Source: Plebeiibacterium marinum
GTDB lineage: Bacteria; Bacteroidota; Bacteroidia; Bacteroidales; Marinilabiliaceae
NCBI RefSeq assembly: GCF_026013615.1
Contig: NZ_JAPDPI010000028.1
Coordinates: 1-64,000 of the forward strand
Length of the DNA: 64,000 bases
Direction: 5' to 3'
The notes beneath the pieces are model-generated. The model made no database searches, had not been told where the DNA came from, and saw nothing but the letters and a program-made list of their open reading frames with translations. A program made the translations under genes and the position numbers. Positions 62,433-64,000 of the stretch are shown piece after piece (position 1 is the stretch's first letter; the number at the start of each line of letters is the position of its first letter).

Positions 62433-63305
62433 TCATTTCATTAGTTTATGTGATAAATTCTCAACTATTTTTTCATAACTGAGTTTTATGTTATCAGGTG
62501 TGTTTTCAACAATATTTCCTTTTGCGTAAATGCTTGCATAGTCCCGACTAAAAGGCAATTCACCCAAAAGTTTAATGCCTTCATTTTTTAAATATTTATA
62601 TACTTCATTACTGCCTAAACCAGCTTTGTTCACAATAACCCCAAAAGGTATTTCTACTTCTTTCATAAGGTTTACCATTAATTTTAAATCATGTAAACCA
62701 AAAAGGGTTGGCTCTGTGACAAGTATCACGTAATTTGCATCGCTAATAGTTTCTACCACAGGACAGCTCGTTCCCGGAGGGGCATCAAAAATTACAATTT
62801 CATTATTTTCCGACACTCTTTTTTTGAGGTCTTTAATCAGCATAGTTTGCATAGCAGAACCAATTTTGAGCCTGCCTTCTTTTAAGCCATTGATATTTTT
62901 TGTCCGGTATGAGTTTACCCAGCCAATTGTTTCAGGATGCTCAGTTATTGCGTTATGCTTGCAAGCAACCATACAAGCACCACAGGAATGGCACAGGCTT
63001 TTGTTTACTTCGGCAAAATTTACAGGTGGTATTACAACAATGGCATTAAACTCGCAATAATCAACACACTCACGACAAAAAGTACATTTATCTGTATCAA
63101 TATGAGGTATTAATTGAAAAACCTCTTCCTGTTTTTCCTTAATCGCACCCTCAAAGAATATAAGATCATTGGGTTCTTCCACATCACAATCAACCAGTTC
63201 TATTTTATTGCCTAATACTTTATGTAGCATGGCATATAAGTTTACTGCAACTGTTGTTTTTCCGGTTCCGCCTTTTCCACTTGCTATTGCAATTTTGTAT
63301 GACAT
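62433..63305 (-). CDS. MinD-superfamily ATPase with inserted ferredoxin domain (second copy)
   Basis: A 290-residue paralogue of the preceding gene product. Walker A GKGGTGKTTVAV (10-21), ferredoxin insert at about 65-120 (CTFCRECVDYCEFNAI and CHSCGACMVACKHNAI), switch motif DAPPGTSCPV and NKAGLGSNEVYK. The two copies likely form a heterodimer, as for other COG1149 pairs. Gaps of 7-9 bases to both neighbours point to one operon with the DUF89 gene. Confidence 0.9.
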   Translation of the reverse strand: MSYKIAIASGKGGTGKTTVAVNLYAMLHKVLGNKIELVDCDVEEPNDLIFFEGAIKEKQEEVFQLIPHIDTDKCTFCRECVDYCEFNAIVVIPPVNFAEVNKSLCHSCGACMVACKHNAITEHPETIGWVNSYRTKNINGLKEGRLKIGSAMQTMLIKDLKKRVSENNEIVIFDAPPGTSCPVVETISDANYVILVTEPTLFGLHDLKLMVNLMKEVEIPFGVIVNKAGLGSNEVYKYLKNEGIKLLGELPFSRDYASIYAKGNIVENTPDNIKLSYEKIVENLSHKLMK

Positions 63306-63312
63306 GTCAATA

Positions 63313-64000
63313 TTAATTTAACTGAGTTACTATAAGGTCATTCATACTACACCCCAGCATTTCTGCCATTGGTTCACATTTTGCCATAAGCAGAAAAAAT
63401 GTGTTTGGGTGTTTCTCGTTCATTAATCCCTCAAAATTGCCCTGGCCTTTTGAAATGATTAAGTCTGCACTATTATATGCCAGTTTAAATTCATCAGAAC
63501 AAAACTCCAACAAAGTTGATGGTGCATCGAACCCATTATCAATTATCTCGCATATATTATCAATACCAACCTGTTTGGCGTCTTCTATTGTAACATCGTT
63601 AATTACAGGCGCTCCTCTTGTTACAAAAGTTACTTTAGGATGACGTATAGTTTCAAGCAGTAATCGGTCGAAAAATACTTCCCCGGCATTGTCACCTAGA
63701 TATAATATCCGTTCAGCTTTATCAATAGCTTTCTTGAACTCTTTTGATTTGTCAATAGCAAAGGGAGTGTTTATTAAATCTTTTATTTGTTCCTTAATAT
63801 CTCCATTTACGCTGTGCGCCCCATAGTCTATAATATTTCCTGCTACGGCAAGTCTAACTGCTGTATAAAAAGGATTATTACTGTTGTCGATATAGTTCCT
63901 CCAATACTCATAATCAGCTAATAATATTTTATTAGCACTTAATTTCTCACTAGCATACAAATCTTTGGTATTCAACTTTTGTTTTGCAAAGCGTTGAATA
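63313..64000 (-). CDS. DUF89/ARMT1-like protein, 5' part outside the window
   Basis: The frame is open from the right edge (IQRFAKQKLNTKDLYAS), so the apparent TTG start at 63975 is not real. The visible part has the DUF89 core: NPFYTAVRLAVAGNIIDYG, ILYLGDNAGEVFFDRLLLE with the metal-binding DNAGE motif, FVTRGAPVINDVTIEDA and LIISKGQGNFEG. DUF89 proteins are metal-dependent phosphatases or carboxyl methyltransferase-like enzymes of damage control; bacterial and archaeal forms often sit beside MinD-type Fe-S ATPases, as here. Confidence 0.87.
   Translation of the reverse strand, partial: IQRFAKQKLNTKDLYASEKLSANKILLADYEYWRNYIDNSNNPFYTAVRLAVAGNIIDYGAHSVNGDIKEQIKDLINTPFAIDKSKEFKKAIDKAERILYLGDNAGEVFFDRLLLETIRHPKVTFVTRGAPVINDVTIEDAKQVGIDNICEIIDNGFDAPSTLLEFCSDEFKLAYNSADLIISKGQGNFEGLMNEKHPNTFFLLMAKCEPMAEMLGCSMNDLIVTQLN

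Noticed and set aside
63313-63975. DUF89 gene starting at 63975
   Set aside because: The apparent start is TTG and the frame stays open to the window edge with family-like sequence, so the real start lies outside.
1-64000. CRISPR arrays, rRNA genes and insertion sequences
   Set aside because: No spaced identical repeats of CRISPR size, no rRNA-like conserved blocks and no transposase or terminal inverted repeats were seen on reading both strands.

Overview
The window is low-GC DNA from a member of the Bacteroidota, most likely an anaerobic or facultative Bacteroidales/Marinilabiliales-type organism. The signs are an ECF sigma/FecR/SusC/SusD polysaccharide utilization locus, a protein with a C-terminal type IX secretion signal, DUF3127, DUF6377 and DUF4248 proteins, AT-rich leaders without Shine-Dalgarno sequences, and repeated matches to the Bacteroidota promoter (TTTG, 19-21 bp, TAnnTTTG). 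No species can be named from the sequence alone.

Bases 1-11,300 hold a carbohydrate locus: ECF sigma factor, FecR anti-sigma, STN-type SusC, SusD, a GH127 (beta-L-arabinofuranosidase family) lipoprotein with all catalytic and zinc residues, a Nudix-fold regulator of the AraR type with a dead Nudix box, and a FucP-like sugar permease. Two GH43 genes at 34-37 kb, one with two catalytic domains, fit the same arabinoside theme. A minus-strand terminator in the fecR-susC gap suggests an antisense RNA.

Bases 11,300-38,300 are mostly chromosomal housekeeping and regulation: agmatine-to-putrescine genes (agmatine deiminase, N-carbamoylputrescine amidase), an APC permease fused to an EIIA-like domain that has lost its histidine, a DUF3127 protein with an SSB-like tail, three peptidyl-prolyl isomerases, MnmD, a large Asp-box type IX-secreted protein, an ECF sigma factor, free methionine-R-sulfoxide reductase, a TPR histidine kinase paired with a sigma-54 activator, Ung, a DUF6377 regulator, a 33-residue membrane peptide with its own promoter and terminator, an M16 peptidase lipoprotein and CorA.

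At 38,366 a tRNA-Arg(TCT) marks an integration site. A large serine recombinase on the opposite strand reads through the tRNA. It is followed by three small genes (one a degenerate J-domain protein translationally coupled to a DUF4248 protein) and a regulatory region with six GTTAAC sites, a 12-bp inverted repeat and a good promoter. From 41,678 to the right edge every gene is on the minus strand and tightly packed. This 22-kb run combines peroxiredoxin/Fur, an ACR3-like permease with CBS domains, CoA-disulfide reductase-rhodanese, ModA and ModD without ModBC, a cobalamin adenosyltransferase, a radical SAM protein, FabF/FabH, FeoA/FeoB, RibA, a ferredoxin, Mrp, peptide deformylase, two MinD-type ATPases with ferredoxin inserts and a DUF89 protein. 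It reads as a metal, Fe-S and redox gene island and may be cargo of the tRNA-Arg element; the other end is not visible. Within it a DoxX/MauE-like gene is broken by an in-frame TAA.
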